From Actinomycetes bacterium (GTDB lineage Bacteria; Actinomycetota; Acidimicrobiia; Acidimicrobiales; Acidimicrobiaceae): a stretch of DNA of 64,000 bases. Under the pieces are notes generated by a model that saw nothing but the letters and a program-made list of their open reading frames with translations, was not told where the DNA came from and ran no database searches. The stretch spans positions 1 through 64,000 of the forward strand of contig JAKAQR010000002.1 of assembly GCA_021819725.1 (NCBI GenBank), in the 5' to 3' direction. This document shows, in pieces, positions 1-8,792 of the stretch (within the stretch, counting starts at the first letter, position 1; each line of letters begins with the position of its first letter). A program made the translations under genes and the position numbers.

Positions 1-291
1 GCTTCGACCCCTGACGGAAAGGGCTACTGGCTCGTGGGAGCTGACGGAGGAGTCTTCAACTTCGGTGACGCTGGTTACTATGGCAACACCTATAGCGATG
101 GACTGACCGGATTGAGTGGGATGCATCCCTTAGATATGCCCGTGTTGGGAATAATCGCTACACCAGATGGTGCTGGTTATTGGTTAGTAGCTAAGGACGG
201 AGGAGTCTTCAACTTCGGTGACGCTGGATTCTCTGGGTCAGGCGCTGGCAAGGGAATGACCTTCACCGCCGCAGCGAGCCCGCTGCTGTAG
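1..291 (+). CDS. C-terminal end of a repeat-rich exported/surface protein (5' end outside window)
   Basis: The frame is open from base 1 to a TAG at 289-291, so only the last 96 residues of a longer protein are present. Two copies of a module are visible, each with a PDGxGYWLV segment followed by DGGVFNFGDAG and an aromatic/Gly stretch (YYGN in the first, FSGS in the second). Such GYWLV/GGVFxFGDA repeats are common at the C-terminus of exported actinobacterial proteins, especially in Acidimicrobiia, and resemble small beta-propeller or wall-associated repeats. The function of the whole protein cannot be judged from this tail. Confidence 0.8.
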   Translation, partial: ASTPDGKGYWLVGADGGVFNFGDAGYYGNTYSDGLTGLSGMHPLDMPVLGIIATPDGAGYWLVAKDGGVFNFGDAGFSGSGAGKGMTFTAAASPLL

Positions 292-325
292 TGCTGGGAT
301 CTTGATGACGATGAGAGGGGGCACG

Positions 326-817
326 GTGCTCGAAGTGATACTCCAAGATCTCTTCGAGTCATTCTCCCCTCTCATTCGTGCTCAAGTGTTCGCCATCGTC
401 GGTGACGCCTCGGCCACCGACGATCTGGTGCAAGCAACGTTCCTCGCCGCCCTTGACCACAAGGACTCTCTCTTGGTCGATAAAGAGCTGTTAAAGGGAT
501 GGTTATTGATCGTTGCACGCAACCGTGCTATTGACCATTTGCGCCGATCGAGCCGACTATCACAACTGGATGTTGGCACTCTGGGCTCTAGCCACGAGGA
601 GAACAATAGCGTCCTTGATCGCCTCGTTATTGAGTCAGCCATCGATACGCTCTCTAGCGACCATCGACAGGTTGTGCAAGAGGTATTGGTGAACGGAACA
701 CCACTGGTGCATCTCGCCGCAACGATCGGCGTTCCAGAGGGGACACTACGATCGCGGCTCCATTACGCTGTTAAAATCCTCCGAACAAAGTTGGATAACG
801 TTCATGACACCCGATAG
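326..817 (+). CDS. ECF-type RNA polymerase sigma factor
   Basis: The product is a 163-residue sigma-70 family factor of the extracytoplasmic-function type. Region 2 covers about residues 10-75 (DDLVQATFLAAL and WLLIVARNRAIDHLRR), and region 4 covers about 105-155 with the helix-turn-helix LAATIGVPEGTLRSRL. The frame opens upstream at TTG 302, but GTG 326 is preceded by the purine run gagagggg at the right distance, so I chose it. The end overlaps the next gene, a zinc anti-sigma factor, by 14 nt, which indicates translational coupling. It probably directs a small envelope-stress regulon and is held inactive by that partner. Confidence 0.9.
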   Translation: MLEVILQDLFESFSPLIRAQVFAIVGDASATDDLVQATFLAALDHKDSLLVDKELLKGWLLIVARNRAIDHLRRSSRLSQLDVGTLGSSHEENNSVLDRLVIESAIDTLSSDHRQVVQEVLVNGTPLVHLAATIGVPEGTLRSRLHYAVKILRTKLDNVHDTR

Positions 818-1418
818 TTCATCACACGACCTCTTGGTTGAGTACACGCTTGGAGCCTTGGGCCCGGTCGAGCAGCGCGCCTTTGAGGAACATCTGATCA
901 GCTGCGTCGAATGCCGCGATGCGGTTGACCGTACTAGCATGTTGGTTCTCACACTTGCGACCCAATACCCGCAAACCAGTCCCGGGCTACCGGTAGCGAC
1001 TCAACCTACCAAGGTCACAAAACTTCCGACCGCTTGGCTCGTACGAGCTGGCATTCTCGTTGCCGGCGTCGCTGCCGGCCTTCTCGTCGGGGTGTCCATT
1101 GCGCACACGTCAGCAAGTGCAGCCAAACCGACCGATGTCATCGCGATGTCATCGAGTCAAAGTGGGGTCAATGGGTCGCTTGCGCTGTATCGCAAACCCT
1201 GGGGGACCCAAGTGCACGCAACCTTTGCAAACCTCCCCACCAAGGGTACAATCCAAATGGTGGTGGCTACTCACTCGGGGCGAATCACCACCACATGGCT
1301 CGGCACGGACCGGTCCAAGATTGCGCTCGACGCTGCACTTCCGTATGCCCCAAGCGCTATCGATTGGATCGGCGTCTATGCCAATCATGGCGACCTTATC
1401 GACTCGTGGCAGCGATAG
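804..1418 (+). CDS. Membrane-anchored zinc anti-sigma factor (RskA-like)
   Basis: This 204-residue protein has the standard layout of an anti-sigma factor. An N-terminal ZAS-type domain carries H30-x3-C34-x2-C37 (plus H8 in HDLLVEYTLGALGP), one membrane segment lies at about 77-98, and a 105-residue extracytoplasmic domain resembles the RskA/anti-sigma-K C-terminal domain. ATG 804 lies inside the sigma gene, so the two are made together. The cytoplasmic part should bind the sigma factor at 326-817, and the outer domain is probably the sensing or cleavage site. The inducing signal is not visible. Confidence 0.88.
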   Translation: MTPDSSSHDLLVEYTLGALGPVEQRAFEEHLISCVECRDAVDRTSMLVLTLATQYPQTSPGLPVATQPTKVTKLPTAWLVRAGILVAGVAAGLLVGVSIAHTSASAAKPTDVIAMSSSQSGVNGSLALYRKPWGTQVHATFANLPTKGTIQMVVATHSGRITTTWLGTDRSKIALDAALPYAPSAIDWIGVYANHGDLIDSWQR

Positions 1419-1649
1419 ATCGCACAAGGCCCGCCGCGGCGAACTGGGACAGTCTATACCAGATCCTCCATGCCGCCAGGTAAGGTCCAGCTTCGCAAAC
1501 CCCTCTTGGCCCAATTGCGGCTCGACGACTAGGCTGATACCTATAGCCACGATGTCGGTCCCAACTGGTACACAAGGCTTCACGATTTGACGTCACTACG
1601 GTATGTAGGAACCCACAAAACCGCATGGCATCGCAGAGGAGGTGCTCCT

Positions 1650-3131
1650 TTGAGTGTAGATAAACCCGAGGCAGCAGCGACTGGGCCATCGGCGACCAGA
1701 ACCGGGTTGGCCCTCGCAGTCGTCATGACCGGGGTATTAATCACGGCGGTGGATACCACAATCGTCGTACTTGCGCTACCTGAAATCGAACGGGGCCTCC
1801 ACGTTGCGCTCGCCTCGGTCATCTGGGTAATTATCGGATATCTACTGGTGGTGACACTCCTTGCCTCACAAGTCGGTCGGCTCGGCGACATGTACGGACG
1901 AGTCAAGATGTATGAGACAGGTTTTGTCGTCTTCATCATCGGCTCAGCGCTCTGTGCCATCTCGTGGGATGAACCAGCAATCATTGCATTCCGGATCCTT
2001 CAGGGAATCGGTGGAGCGCTTGTGACCGCCAACAGCGGCGCCGTTATCGCCGATCTTTTTCCACCGGAGAAACGGGGCCGTGCCTATGGCTTCAACGGTA
2101 TCGGCTACAGCCTCGGTGCCGTGCTGGGGATCGTCCTCGGAGGAATCATCGTCACTTTTATCTCATGGAGATGGATCTTCTGGATCAACGTACCGATCGG
2201 TCTCGTGGCCGTCATACTCGCCCTTCGCGTCCTCCACGATGGCGGAACTCGCGAACGCCGGAAGATCGACCTATGGGGAATGCTGACTGCGGGCCTCGGC
2301 CTCTTTGGCATCCTGTGGGCGGTGACGAACCTCGCCACCCACACGCTTAACCTATCACTACTCCTCTTTCTCCTCGGTGGCATCGCCATCCTCATCCTCT
2401 TTGTCATGATCGAACGCGGGCAAACCGACCCCATGGTCCGTCTCTCTCTTTTCAAGGTACCGACCATGACCTCATCGTTGCTTGCCTCACTCTGCCAAGG
2501 ACTTGCAAACTACGCCGTGCTCTTTCTGGTTCTGATGTACCTCCAGGGGCCGCGTGGTCTCTCGCCCCTCGACGCCTCACTCCTCTTGGTTCCGGGCTAC
2601 TTGGTTGGTGGTGCGATCGGCCCCTTCTCGGGGAGAATGGCGGACAAAATCGGACCGGTACTCCCAGCCACCTTCGGTCTCGCGACCCAGATTATCGGCC
2701 TCTTGCTCTATGCTCAGCTAGGTATGACCACCGGACTATGGCTCGTCGTAGTCGCAAGCGTGGTCAACGGCATCGGCTCGAGCAGTTTCTTCCCCGCTAA
2801 CAACTCAGCAGTGATGAAGGCGGCTCCTCGCCAGGTCTTCGGAATTGCCTCAGGCATGTTGAGGACCTTTCAAAACACCGGTATGGTCTTTTCTTTCTCG
2901 ATGGCGATTCTGATCGCATCGCGGTCGATCCCTCGACAAGTAGCCTTTGCGATCTTTGTGGGTACCGCTAAACTCCATGGCGAGATCGCGCAAGTATTTG
3001 TTAATGGGCTACATTCGGCATTTTATGCGTCAATGATCTTTTTGGTGATTGCAGCCATCCTCTCGGCAACGCGCGTTCGTCACGGCCTCATCACCGCCTC
3101 GGCAAGCAAAACCGCTCAGACACAAGGCTGA
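1650..3131 (+). CDS. DHA2-family (EmrB/QacA) 14-TM drug/proton antiporter
   Basis: This is a 493-residue major facilitator of the DHA2 group, with 14 hydrophobic segments by eye. It carries the family motif D1 near the start (AVDTTIVVLALPEIERGL) and motif A in the TM2-TM3 loop (QVGRLGDMYGR). The frame is open from TTG 1587, but TTG 1650 follows the strong ribosome site agaggagg and begins just before the first membrane segment, so I use it. It should export hydrophobic drugs or metabolites in exchange for protons. No dedicated regulator is adjacent. Confidence 0.9.
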   Translation: MSVDKPEAAATGPSATRTGLALAVVMTGVLITAVDTTIVVLALPEIERGLHVALASVIWVIIGYLLVVTLLASQVGRLGDMYGRVKMYETGFVVFIIGSALCAISWDEPAIIAFRILQGIGGALVTANSGAVIADLFPPEKRGRAYGFNGIGYSLGAVLGIVLGGIIVTFISWRWIFWINVPIGLVAVILALRVLHDGGTRERRKIDLWGMLTAGLGLFGILWAVTNLATHTLNLSLLLFLLGGIAILILFVMIERGQTDPMVRLSLFKVPTMTSSLLASLCQGLANYAVLFLVLMYLQGPRGLSPLDASLLLVPGYLVGGAIGPFSGRMADKIGPVLPATFGLATQIIGLLLYAQLGMTTGLWLVVVASVVNGIGSSSFFPANNSAVMKAAPRQVFGIASGMLRTFQNTGMVFSFSMAILIASRSIPRQVAFAIFVGTAKLHGEIAQVFVNGLHSAFYASMIFLVIAAILSATRVRHGLITASASKTAQTQG

Positions 3132-3525
3132 CAAACCCACCCACCTGAGAGGAACAAGCAGTCCCGTTCTGTTGCGTTCCTGCCGTTGGAGGTCCGTCAT
3201 CGTCGAACCTTGCCGGGCTAGCTCAATGCTCCAGGTTGCGGGATTCTCGGGTGCGCACGGCGGTGATCGGTCCTGCAACGCAACGTCGACATGCTACCGC
3301 GCAAGCAAATCGCTGGCACCAGCGGGGTGCGGTCGTTACGGTCTTGTGATGATTCAGGATCAATGCGCGTCACACCACTCCAGTGGTGGAGACTAGGTTC
3401 ACACGACGGCATCGTCAACCGTTACGTACTACCCGACTATCATCCCCACGTACACCTCGCCTCCTATCCAATACATACGGACGCCAAACCTGATGCACGA
3501 CAGGCTTCTCTGAGAAGGGTGCAGC
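3132..3525. other. 394-nt convergent intergenic region, no convincing gene
   Basis: This stretch separates the ends of the exporter and the metallo-hydrolase. Short open frames exist on both strands but lack ribosome sites and protein-like composition. The only structure I see is a small hairpin near 3372-3388 (caccact...agtggtg), which could help terminate transcription. No tRNA-like or other RNA fold was recognised. Confidence 0.5.
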
Positions 3526-4131
3526 TCACCAGCCTCTTGCAATCCATTCGTCCAAGCTGCCGATCTGTGTTCCAATCGTGGTCGAAGCTCCATGACCCGG
3601 CATTATGACCGTTTCAGCGGGAAAAGTGGCAAAGATGCGGCGGATCGACTCGATGATGGTAGGGAAATCACCACCAGGGAACTTGGTCGCTCCAGGTCCG
3701 CCTGGGAACAGTGTATCTCCAGTAAAGAGCAGCTCATAACCCTCAGGAGCGATACAAAGAGATCCAGGGGTGTGTCCCGGCGTCACCATAATACGTAGAT
3801 TGAGAGCGCCAAACCTGATCAATTCGTTATCGACCAAGGTCGCATCAAACCCATCAAGCAACGAAGCATCAGGCTCTCCCACCATCACCCTCATCCCCTG
3901 TTGTCGTAGCGCCGCAACAGCACCGATATGGTCGTGATGACCATGCGTAATGATGACCTTGGTCACGTTCCGCTGTACCAACGTATCGAAAAGAACGTCA
4001 TCGCCGGCGGTGGCATCGATGAGGAGTGCCTCTGGAGAACTCGGGGTGGTCAGGACGTAGAGATTATTCTCAAGCGGCCCTACCACAAACTGCTCAATCG
4101 TAAGATCTCCAACGGTATACGTGGTTTGCAC
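3526..4131 (-). CDS. Metallo-beta-lactamase-fold hydrolase (glyoxalase II-like)
   Basis: The 201-residue protein has the complete MBL metal site: H63-x-H65-x-D67-H68 (THGHHDHIGA), H120 in TPGHTPG, D139 in FTGDTLFPGG and H180 in MPGHG. The short length and the GDTLFPGGPG block match the YcbL/glyoxalase-II-like hydrolases that cleave thioesters such as S-lactoylglutathione analogues. With mycothiol expected in this lineage, a mycothiol thioester is a possible substrate, but this is inference. It starts at GTG 4131 and is transcribed divergently from the acyl-CoA dehydrogenase. Confidence 0.85.
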   Translation of the reverse strand: MQTTYTVGDLTIEQFVVGPLENNLYVLTTPSSPEALLIDATAGDDVLFDTLVQRNVTKVIITHGHHDHIGAVAALRQQGMRVMVGEPDASLLDGFDATLVDNELIRFGALNLRIMVTPGHTPGSLCIAPEGYELLFTGDTLFPGGPGATKFPGGDFPTIIESIRRIFATFPAETVIMPGHGASTTIGTQIGSLDEWIARGW

Positions 4132-4252
4132 GACGCTCTGCCCTCTCTTGAAGCTGTTCTAGCAGTAGGCTAGTCAGTGCGGACGATCTTGGCGATAGCG
4201 CCTAACGAGAGGACGCCAGCGAAATAGCGAGCCAAAGAAAGTGAGGGCTACG

Positions 4253-5353
4253 TTGAACTTTGCGTTTACGTCGGAACAGGAAGAACTCAAAGCTACCACC
4301 CGTCGATTTCTTACTCAACGCTTGCCAACAAGTCTCGTACGCACCACAATGGAGTCCACGACTCCTATCCCGATCGATCTTTGGCAGGCGATGGTCGACG
4401 AACTGGGGATCGCTGGCCTGCTCATCCCTGAGTCCCAAGGAGGGCTCGGGCTTGGCTTCGTCGAGGCAGCCTGCGTCCTTCAAGAGATTGGCCGCGCGGT
4501 GGCTCCCCTCCCGTTCCTGGTGACGTCAGTCCTTGGTGCTAGCCTCCTCAATCAAGCGGACAGCGATGATCCCGTCATCGCAGAGACTATCGCGGGGATC
4601 AGCAGCGGCGCAGTGGTGCTTGGACTGGCCTGCGGAACCGCTGAGCATCCGCTCCATCCAAGTGGCACCTGGCATGACACCGGCATCGAGGCCGAAAGCC
4701 GATTCGTACTCGACGGTGCCCAGGCTACCCATCTGTTAGTCACCCTTCAGAAAGAGGACGAGTGGGTACTCGCACTCGTGCGAGCCGACGCCCCGGGGGT
4801 TGTGCTCACCCAACAGACCACGCTTGACCTCACCCGGCCCATGGCCCAGGTGTCGTTCAACGCTTCACCAGGAACAATGGTGCTCGATGGCCCAGCGCTG
4901 GAGGCAGCAACGCTTGCCTTCGAGATACTTGCAGACGCAAGCATGGCTCAAGACATGGTTGGTGGAGCCGAACGCGTACTCGAGATGTCCGTTGCCTACG
5001 CAAAGGATCGCCATCAGTTCGGCCGCCCAATCGGTAGCTTCCAGGCCGTCAAACACCGCCTCGCAGACATGCTTGTTGACTTGGAATCCGCGAAGTCGGT
5101 AGCGCTGTATGCTGCTTTCACGCTCGCAGATCAGGCAGACGATCAGGCGATTGCAGCCACGACCGCAAAGGCAACCTGTGGGGATGCCTACTATCGCATC
5201 GCAGCATCCTCCATTCAGGTGCATGGCGGTATCGGCTTCACCTGGGAACACGATGCCCATCTGTACTTCAAGCGGGCAAAAGCCGACCAAATCTTGTTTG
5301 GGAACGGGACTGCCCAACGACGTAAACTCGCACACCTCCTCGGTATCATCTAG
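4253..5353 (+). CDS. Acyl-CoA dehydrogenase
   Basis: This flavoprotein of about 366 residues oxidises an acyl-CoA to the enoyl-CoA. The N-terminus NFAFTSEQEELKATTRRFL is the usual helical start of FadE proteins. The C-terminal half has the AYAKDRHQFGRPIGSFQAVKHRLADM helix and the QVHGGIGFTWEHDAHLYFKRA block near the active site. Starts at GTG 4241 and TTG 4253 are both possible. I prefer 4253, which gives the canonical N-terminus and has gtgaggg as ribosome site. The middle domain is less conserved, as in short-chain or steroid-ring FadE subunits that work as heteromers, but no partner subunit lies beside it. Confidence 0.88.
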   Translation: MNFAFTSEQEELKATTRRFLTQRLPTSLVRTTMESTTPIPIDLWQAMVDELGIAGLLIPESQGGLGLGFVEAACVLQEIGRAVAPLPFLVTSVLGASLLNQADSDDPVIAETIAGISSGAVVLGLACGTAEHPLHPSGTWHDTGIEAESRFVLDGAQATHLLVTLQKEDEWVLALVRADAPGVVLTQQTTLDLTRPMAQVSFNASPGTMVLDGPALEAATLAFEILADASMAQDMVGGAERVLEMSVAYAKDRHQFGRPIGSFQAVKHRLADMLVDLESAKSVALYAAFTLADQADDQAIAATTAKATCGDAYYRIAASSIQVHGGIGFTWEHDAHLYFKRAKADQILFGNGTAQRRKLAHLLGII

Positions 5354-5438
5354 TGGCGAGCACTTCTCCGACGAGTATCGCGCTATCGAATCCGAGCGAG
5401 TAGAATATTAGTAGGTAGATGGTTACCTGAGTGGTGGA

Positions 5439-5870
5439 ATGAATATGGATCGAGAGAGTACCCCAGACAAGAGCAGCGAGCTGCAGGCCTCCGCCGAAGA
5501 TCGAGAGCGGGCTCGCGTCCTACTGCTTGAACGCTTCAGGTCCGGAGATCTCGACTTTGACGAGTACGAAGTTCGTCTTATGCTGCTTGCCAAGGCTCGC
5601 AAAGTTTCTCAGATCTATGAAGCGACGTTTGAAAAGACGCGCACGCCTTTCGTAGGCCCTCGATGGGATCGCCGAATTCGTCGCCTTGATTCATTTGGTC
5701 TGATCCCGGTCGTAGCGCTGGCAGCACTCAGCTTCTTCATGGGTTGGATTTTCCCCGTATTGGCGATCGTCGTCGTTGCGTTCCTGCTGATGAACCTAGG
5801 ATACGGAGTGCAATGGCTGCGCTACCGCCCGATTAAACGAAGCCTTGCAAAGAGCAACCATCCCGTCTAG
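5439..5870 (+). CDS. DUF1707 domain membrane protein
   Basis: The 143-residue protein begins with a DUF1707/SHOCT-like helical domain at about residues 15-65 (ASAEDRERARVLLLERF, GDLDFDEYEVRL). DUF1707 is almost confined to actinobacteria. Two hydrophobic segments follow near residues 88-108 and 110-128, so it is probably an inner-membrane protein with a cytoplasmic N-terminal domain. Its role is unknown. The next gene starts 10 nt after it but seems to have its own promoter. Confidence 0.8.
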   Translation: MNMDRESTPDKSSELQASAEDRERARVLLLERFRSGDLDFDEYEVRLMLLAKARKVSQIYEATFEKTRTPFVGPRWDRRIRRLDSFGLIPVVALAALSFFMGWIFPVLAIVVVAFLLMNLGYGVQWLRYRPIKRSLAKSNHPV

Positions 5871-5879
5871 CCTGGAAGC

Positions 5880-6254
5880 ATGAACGACGAACAACATCAG
5901 CCGTGGCATCAGGTCCAGGAGGACCTTCGCCAGCCTGCGAAGGAGCTTCGAGCGATGATCCCGGAGGTGCTGAAGGCGTACGGCGGCCTCCACCACAGTG
6001 CAATGGCCACTGGCGAGATCAGCACCGGAACGAAGGAACTCATCGCGTTAGCGGTCGCCGTGGCGCTTAAGTGTGACGGTTGTATCACGTCCCACGCGCG
6101 TGGGGCGGCCCGCGCTGGCGTAAGTCGCCAGGCCATCGCCGAGGCGCTCGGGGTGACCATTTTGCTCACCGGTGGGCCCGGCACGGTGTATGGCCCCAGA
6201 GCGCTTGAGGCATTCGATGAGTACGAACGCGATTACCACCCGAGCGACAGCTAG
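5880..6254 (+). CDS. AhpD-like carboxymuconolactone decarboxylase family protein
   Basis: This 124-residue all-helical protein carries the AhpD-type redox motif C65-x2-C68-x3-H72 (CDGCITSHARGA), followed by ARAGVSRQAIAEAL. Members act as peroxidase partners or in thiol redox protection. The second half (VTILLTGGPGTVYGP) is typical of single-domain YurZ/AhpD relatives. A TAGCCT element at 5868-5873 lies 6 nt before the ATG, so the gene may have its own leaderless promoter despite the small gap from the DUF1707 gene. Confidence 0.85.
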   Translation: MNDEQHQPWHQVQEDLRQPAKELRAMIPEVLKAYGGLHHSAMATGEISTGTKELIALAVAVALKCDGCITSHARGAARAGVSRQAIAEALGVTILLTGGPGTVYGPRALEAFDEYERDYHPSDS

Positions 6255-6274
6255 TACGCTCGTTGTTGGGTCCG

Positions 6275-7048
6275 TCACGGGATCTGACACACCCATTGCA
6301 TAACCTGGGTCGCATGATCGGGGAACCCCAGCTGATAGAGGGATCGGGCACCCACCAAATCCTCGATCTCCATGACCATCGGACCTCGAGGTCCAGTCAC
6401 GGTATCGATACCGTAGTAACCCGGCCCTAATCGGGCGGCGATTGCTTGCACAAAATCGCGCTCTTGATCATTCGGCACCACAAGCCGGGCTGAGGCTCCT
6501 CGTGAGAGGTTCGATCGGAAATCCCCATTCGCCCTCCTCTCCACCGTCGCCGTGATCCTCGTGCCCAGGATATAGTGGCGTCGATCCAGGGTGCCACCCG
6601 GGTGATATTCCTGAGCAAGCAGTACATCGAGACCACCTCGCCAGCCCGATGTTTCGACCAGCCGCACCCCCCGACCGCCATGGCCAAATCTGGGCTTTTC
6701 CACCCTGGGAGCTGGGACCGCATGAGTGAGGAAAACCGTCGGTGTGGCAAATCCATGCTGCTGGCACCAGAGGTATTGGGCGAGCTTGTCGTTACCGACC
6801 AGTGCAAGCAGTGGGCTGTTCACCACACGAGGGATACGGCGGGCCAACCAAAGGCGCTGGCGAAGTGAACGCGAGCGCACAAAAATGGCATCGACGTGAG
6901 CCAGTTCGCATGACTGGAGCTCCTCCGGACCAACCAACGCAATGACCTGAGCTCCGAGCGATCGACCAGCCGCGACGAGTGCGCTCAAGAAGAAGTCGTT
7001 TGACTGGAGCTGCCGGCGATCGTAGTAGATCGCTACGCGTAAAGCCAT
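6275..7048 (-). CDS. RimK-like ATP-grasp ligase, second of a pair
   Basis: A 257-residue ATP-grasp protein. After an N-terminal Rossmann-like part it has the KPRFGHGGRGVRL glycine loop, the QEYHP segment, RITATVERRANGDFRSNLSRG and the metal-binding VMEIEDLVGARSLY. This order is typical of RimK/LysX/CofF-like ligases that join an amino acid (often glutamate) to a carboxylate through an acyl-phosphate. Its start overlaps the end of the upstream ATP-grasp gene by 16 nt, so the two are co-translated and may form a heteromeric or sequential ligase. The substrate is unknown. Confidence 0.82.
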   Translation of the reverse strand: MALRVAIYYDRRQLQSNDFFLSALVAAGRSLGAQVIALVGPEELQSCELAHVDAIFVRSRSLRQRLWLARRIPRVVNSPLLALVGNDKLAQYLWCQQHGFATPTVFLTHAVPAPRVEKPRFGHGGRGVRLVETSGWRGGLDVLLAQEYHPGGTLDRRHYILGTRITATVERRANGDFRSNLSRGASARLVVPNDQERDFVQAIAARLGPGYYGIDTVTGPRGPMVMEIEDLVGARSLYQLGFPDHATQVMQWVCQIP

Positions 7049-7935
7049 TGTCGAAGCGCCAGACCCACGTGATAGGGCACGTCCACGCCGGAGATCGCCG
7101 ACAACCTCCAGATGTGTGCATTGGAGTTCACTTCACAGACGATAGAACCCTCATTCGCATCGTCGAAGAGCAGATCGACACCGACATTGAAGCCCCCAAC
7201 CGCCGCCGCGCTCGCCTCGGCCAACGCGCACTCCGCCGCTGAGGGCTGGTAGGGGTCGCCAACACCCCCAGCCGAAAGGTTCGCGCGAAAGTCATCAGGA
7301 TGCTGGCGAGCAATGGCGGCAATGCAGCGCCCATTGACGACCTGCAGCCGTAGATCACGTCCTCGTGAACTCGCGATAAACTCCTGTACAAGCAGCTGTC
7401 GATCAGCTAGCGCGTCGACGATCCCAAACACGTCCTCAACGGTTTGGGCCAGGTAGACCTGGGCTCCAAAGGACCCCTTCGCCTCCTTGATCACGAGGGG
7501 CAGCCCAACCTCCGCAACCGCCGATAGCACCAAGTGGGTAGCGATTTTCTGCTTTGGATAGAGCGGCGGCATCATCACTGTCTTTGGAATACGCAAGCCC
7601 GCAGCCGCTAGGTGGGCATAGGTGCGGCGCTTGTCATCACAGATCGCGATCGACAACGAGCTGTTGATCACCGTCGCACCCTGGAGCTCAAGCATCTCTG
7701 CCACTGCAACATCTTTGTCAAGAAAGAGAATGAGCTCGTGCCGTCGATCAACGTGGGCCACTCGACTGAGGAGATACTCGGTGCTCACTAACTCGACATG
7801 ATCAAAGGTCTTACTGAGTCCACGTTGATAGAGGATGCCGTGATCGAAAAACTTTTCACCGAGGCCGAGGTTTGCTACGACAAACACCTCTCGATCCTCG
7901 ATGCGCATGGGTGGTCGACTCAATCGGTCACCCAA
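7033..7935 (-). CDS. RimK-family ATP-grasp ligase, first of a pair
   Basis: This protein of about 300 residues matches RimK-type alpha-L-glutamate ligases: SSLSIAICDDKRRTYAHLA before the grasp, IKEAKGSFGAQVYLA as glycine loop, QEFIASSRGRDLRLQVV, DDFRANLSAGG and the metal-binding CEVNSNAHI. It is distinct from, not a recent duplicate of, the 257-residue ligase that follows. The start is uncertain: TTG 7935 gives the longest frame and ATG 7908 starts directly at MRIEDREVFVVANLG. Likely roles are peptide-like tailing of a cofactor or small molecule with glutamate. F420 polyglutamylation is one speculation, given an FbiD gene elsewhere in the window. Confidence 0.82.
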   Translation of the reverse strand: MGDRLSRPPMRIEDREVFVVANLGLGEKFFDHGILYQRGLSKTFDHVELVSTEYLLSRVAHVDRRHELILFLDKDVAVAEMLELQGATVINSSLSIAICDDKRRTYAHLAAAGLRIPKTVMMPPLYPKQKIATHLVLSAVAEVGLPLVIKEAKGSFGAQVYLAQTVEDVFGIVDALADRQLLVQEFIASSRGRDLRLQVVNGRCIAAIARQHPDDFRANLSAGGVGDPYQPSAAECALAEASAAAVGGFNVGVDLLFDDANEGSIVCEVNSNAHIWRLSAISGVDVPYHVGLALRQWLYA

Positions 7936-7999
7936 TCCGGAGCGTATCTCGATCCTGATGAAATTCCTTGCACGGCTACAGTCTAGGGAGGGAGGTGTG

Positions 8000-8698
8000 A
8001 TGCCAGTAGATCAGTTATGGTGCGAACCCGCTGGGCTCTCACTCTTTGTGGCGACGGTGAAGGAGAGTTCCACCCCTGGGCGACCGACGGTGCTATACTC
8101 CCCGGGCATCGCCGATACCGACATCGGCGGCAGCAGCGACCGGGTTCTCCAGGAGGCCGCCGAACGTCTGAGCTTCTACTGTCGAACCCAAGTGGTTGGC
8201 GTGAACCCTCATGGTATTGGTGAATCTGACGGGACCCTTGAAGCGACAGCACTCGTCACCGACCTTGAGGCGGTCATCGACTTCCTCGCACCGCAACCGC
8301 TTGTCTTAATCGGCTTTGGACTGGTTGGCTACGCCATGCTCGCTACCAAAGACAGCGAATCGGTTGTCGGGGTCGTCACCGTCGATCCTCTGGTCGATCA
8401 ACTCTCGCGTGAGGAACTGACGGCCACTGGGGCCCGACTCGATCCAGCAGCAGTCTTCCCGGTCTCCGGTTATGCGCTGGCCTCCACCGATCTCGCTAGG
8501 CGCTGGATGATGATCGTCCCTGGCGACCGTCCTCGACCAGACAACCCCATGCTCGAGCATCTCGTTGCAACGCTTCACCCCGAACTCCACCGCGTCTACG
8601 CGACCTCGACGAGACTCCACAACGACCCCCGGCCCTACGCTCTCATTCTTGGCTGGTTGGAGCGAGAGCTCTGGCCTCACACCATAACGGTCACATGA
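8000..8698 (+). CDS. Alpha/beta-hydrolase-fold protein lacking the nucleophile serine
   Basis: The 232-residue product has the outline of an alpha/beta hydrolase: strand PTVLYSPGIADTD, then VVGVNPHGIGESDG, then the nucleophile-elbow region LVLIGFGLVGYAML. At the elbow, where hydrolases have G-x-S-x-G, this protein reads GFGLVG with Gly in place of Ser, so normal ester hydrolysis is unlikely. ATG 8000 follows the ribosome site gggaggg; the longer frame from 7901 would overlap the divergent ATP-grasp gene. It may be a binding or scaffold protein, or use another chemistry. Confidence 0.72.
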   Translation: MPVDQLWCEPAGLSLFVATVKESSTPGRPTVLYSPGIADTDIGGSSDRVLQEAAERLSFYCRTQVVGVNPHGIGESDGTLEATALVTDLEAVIDFLAPQPLVLIGFGLVGYAMLATKDSESVVGVVTVDPLVDQLSREELTATGARLDPAAVFPVSGYALASTDLARRWMMIVPGDRPRPDNPMLEHLVATLHPELHRVYATSTRLHNDPRPYALILGWLERELWPHTITVT

Positions 8699-8792
8699 CC
8701 GACCCTAGAATCTCTCTCAGCAATTCTTCGGGTTACTCCTAGCCTTCCTTTGAGAAGTCTGCGTATCCTAGAAAGAGCGAAAGGAGAATCGC

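Noticed and set aside
3291..3608. A 105-codon frame between the exporter and MBL genes
   Set aside because: It has no ribosome site, overlaps the 3' end of the MBL gene and has an Arg/His/Ser-rich translation.
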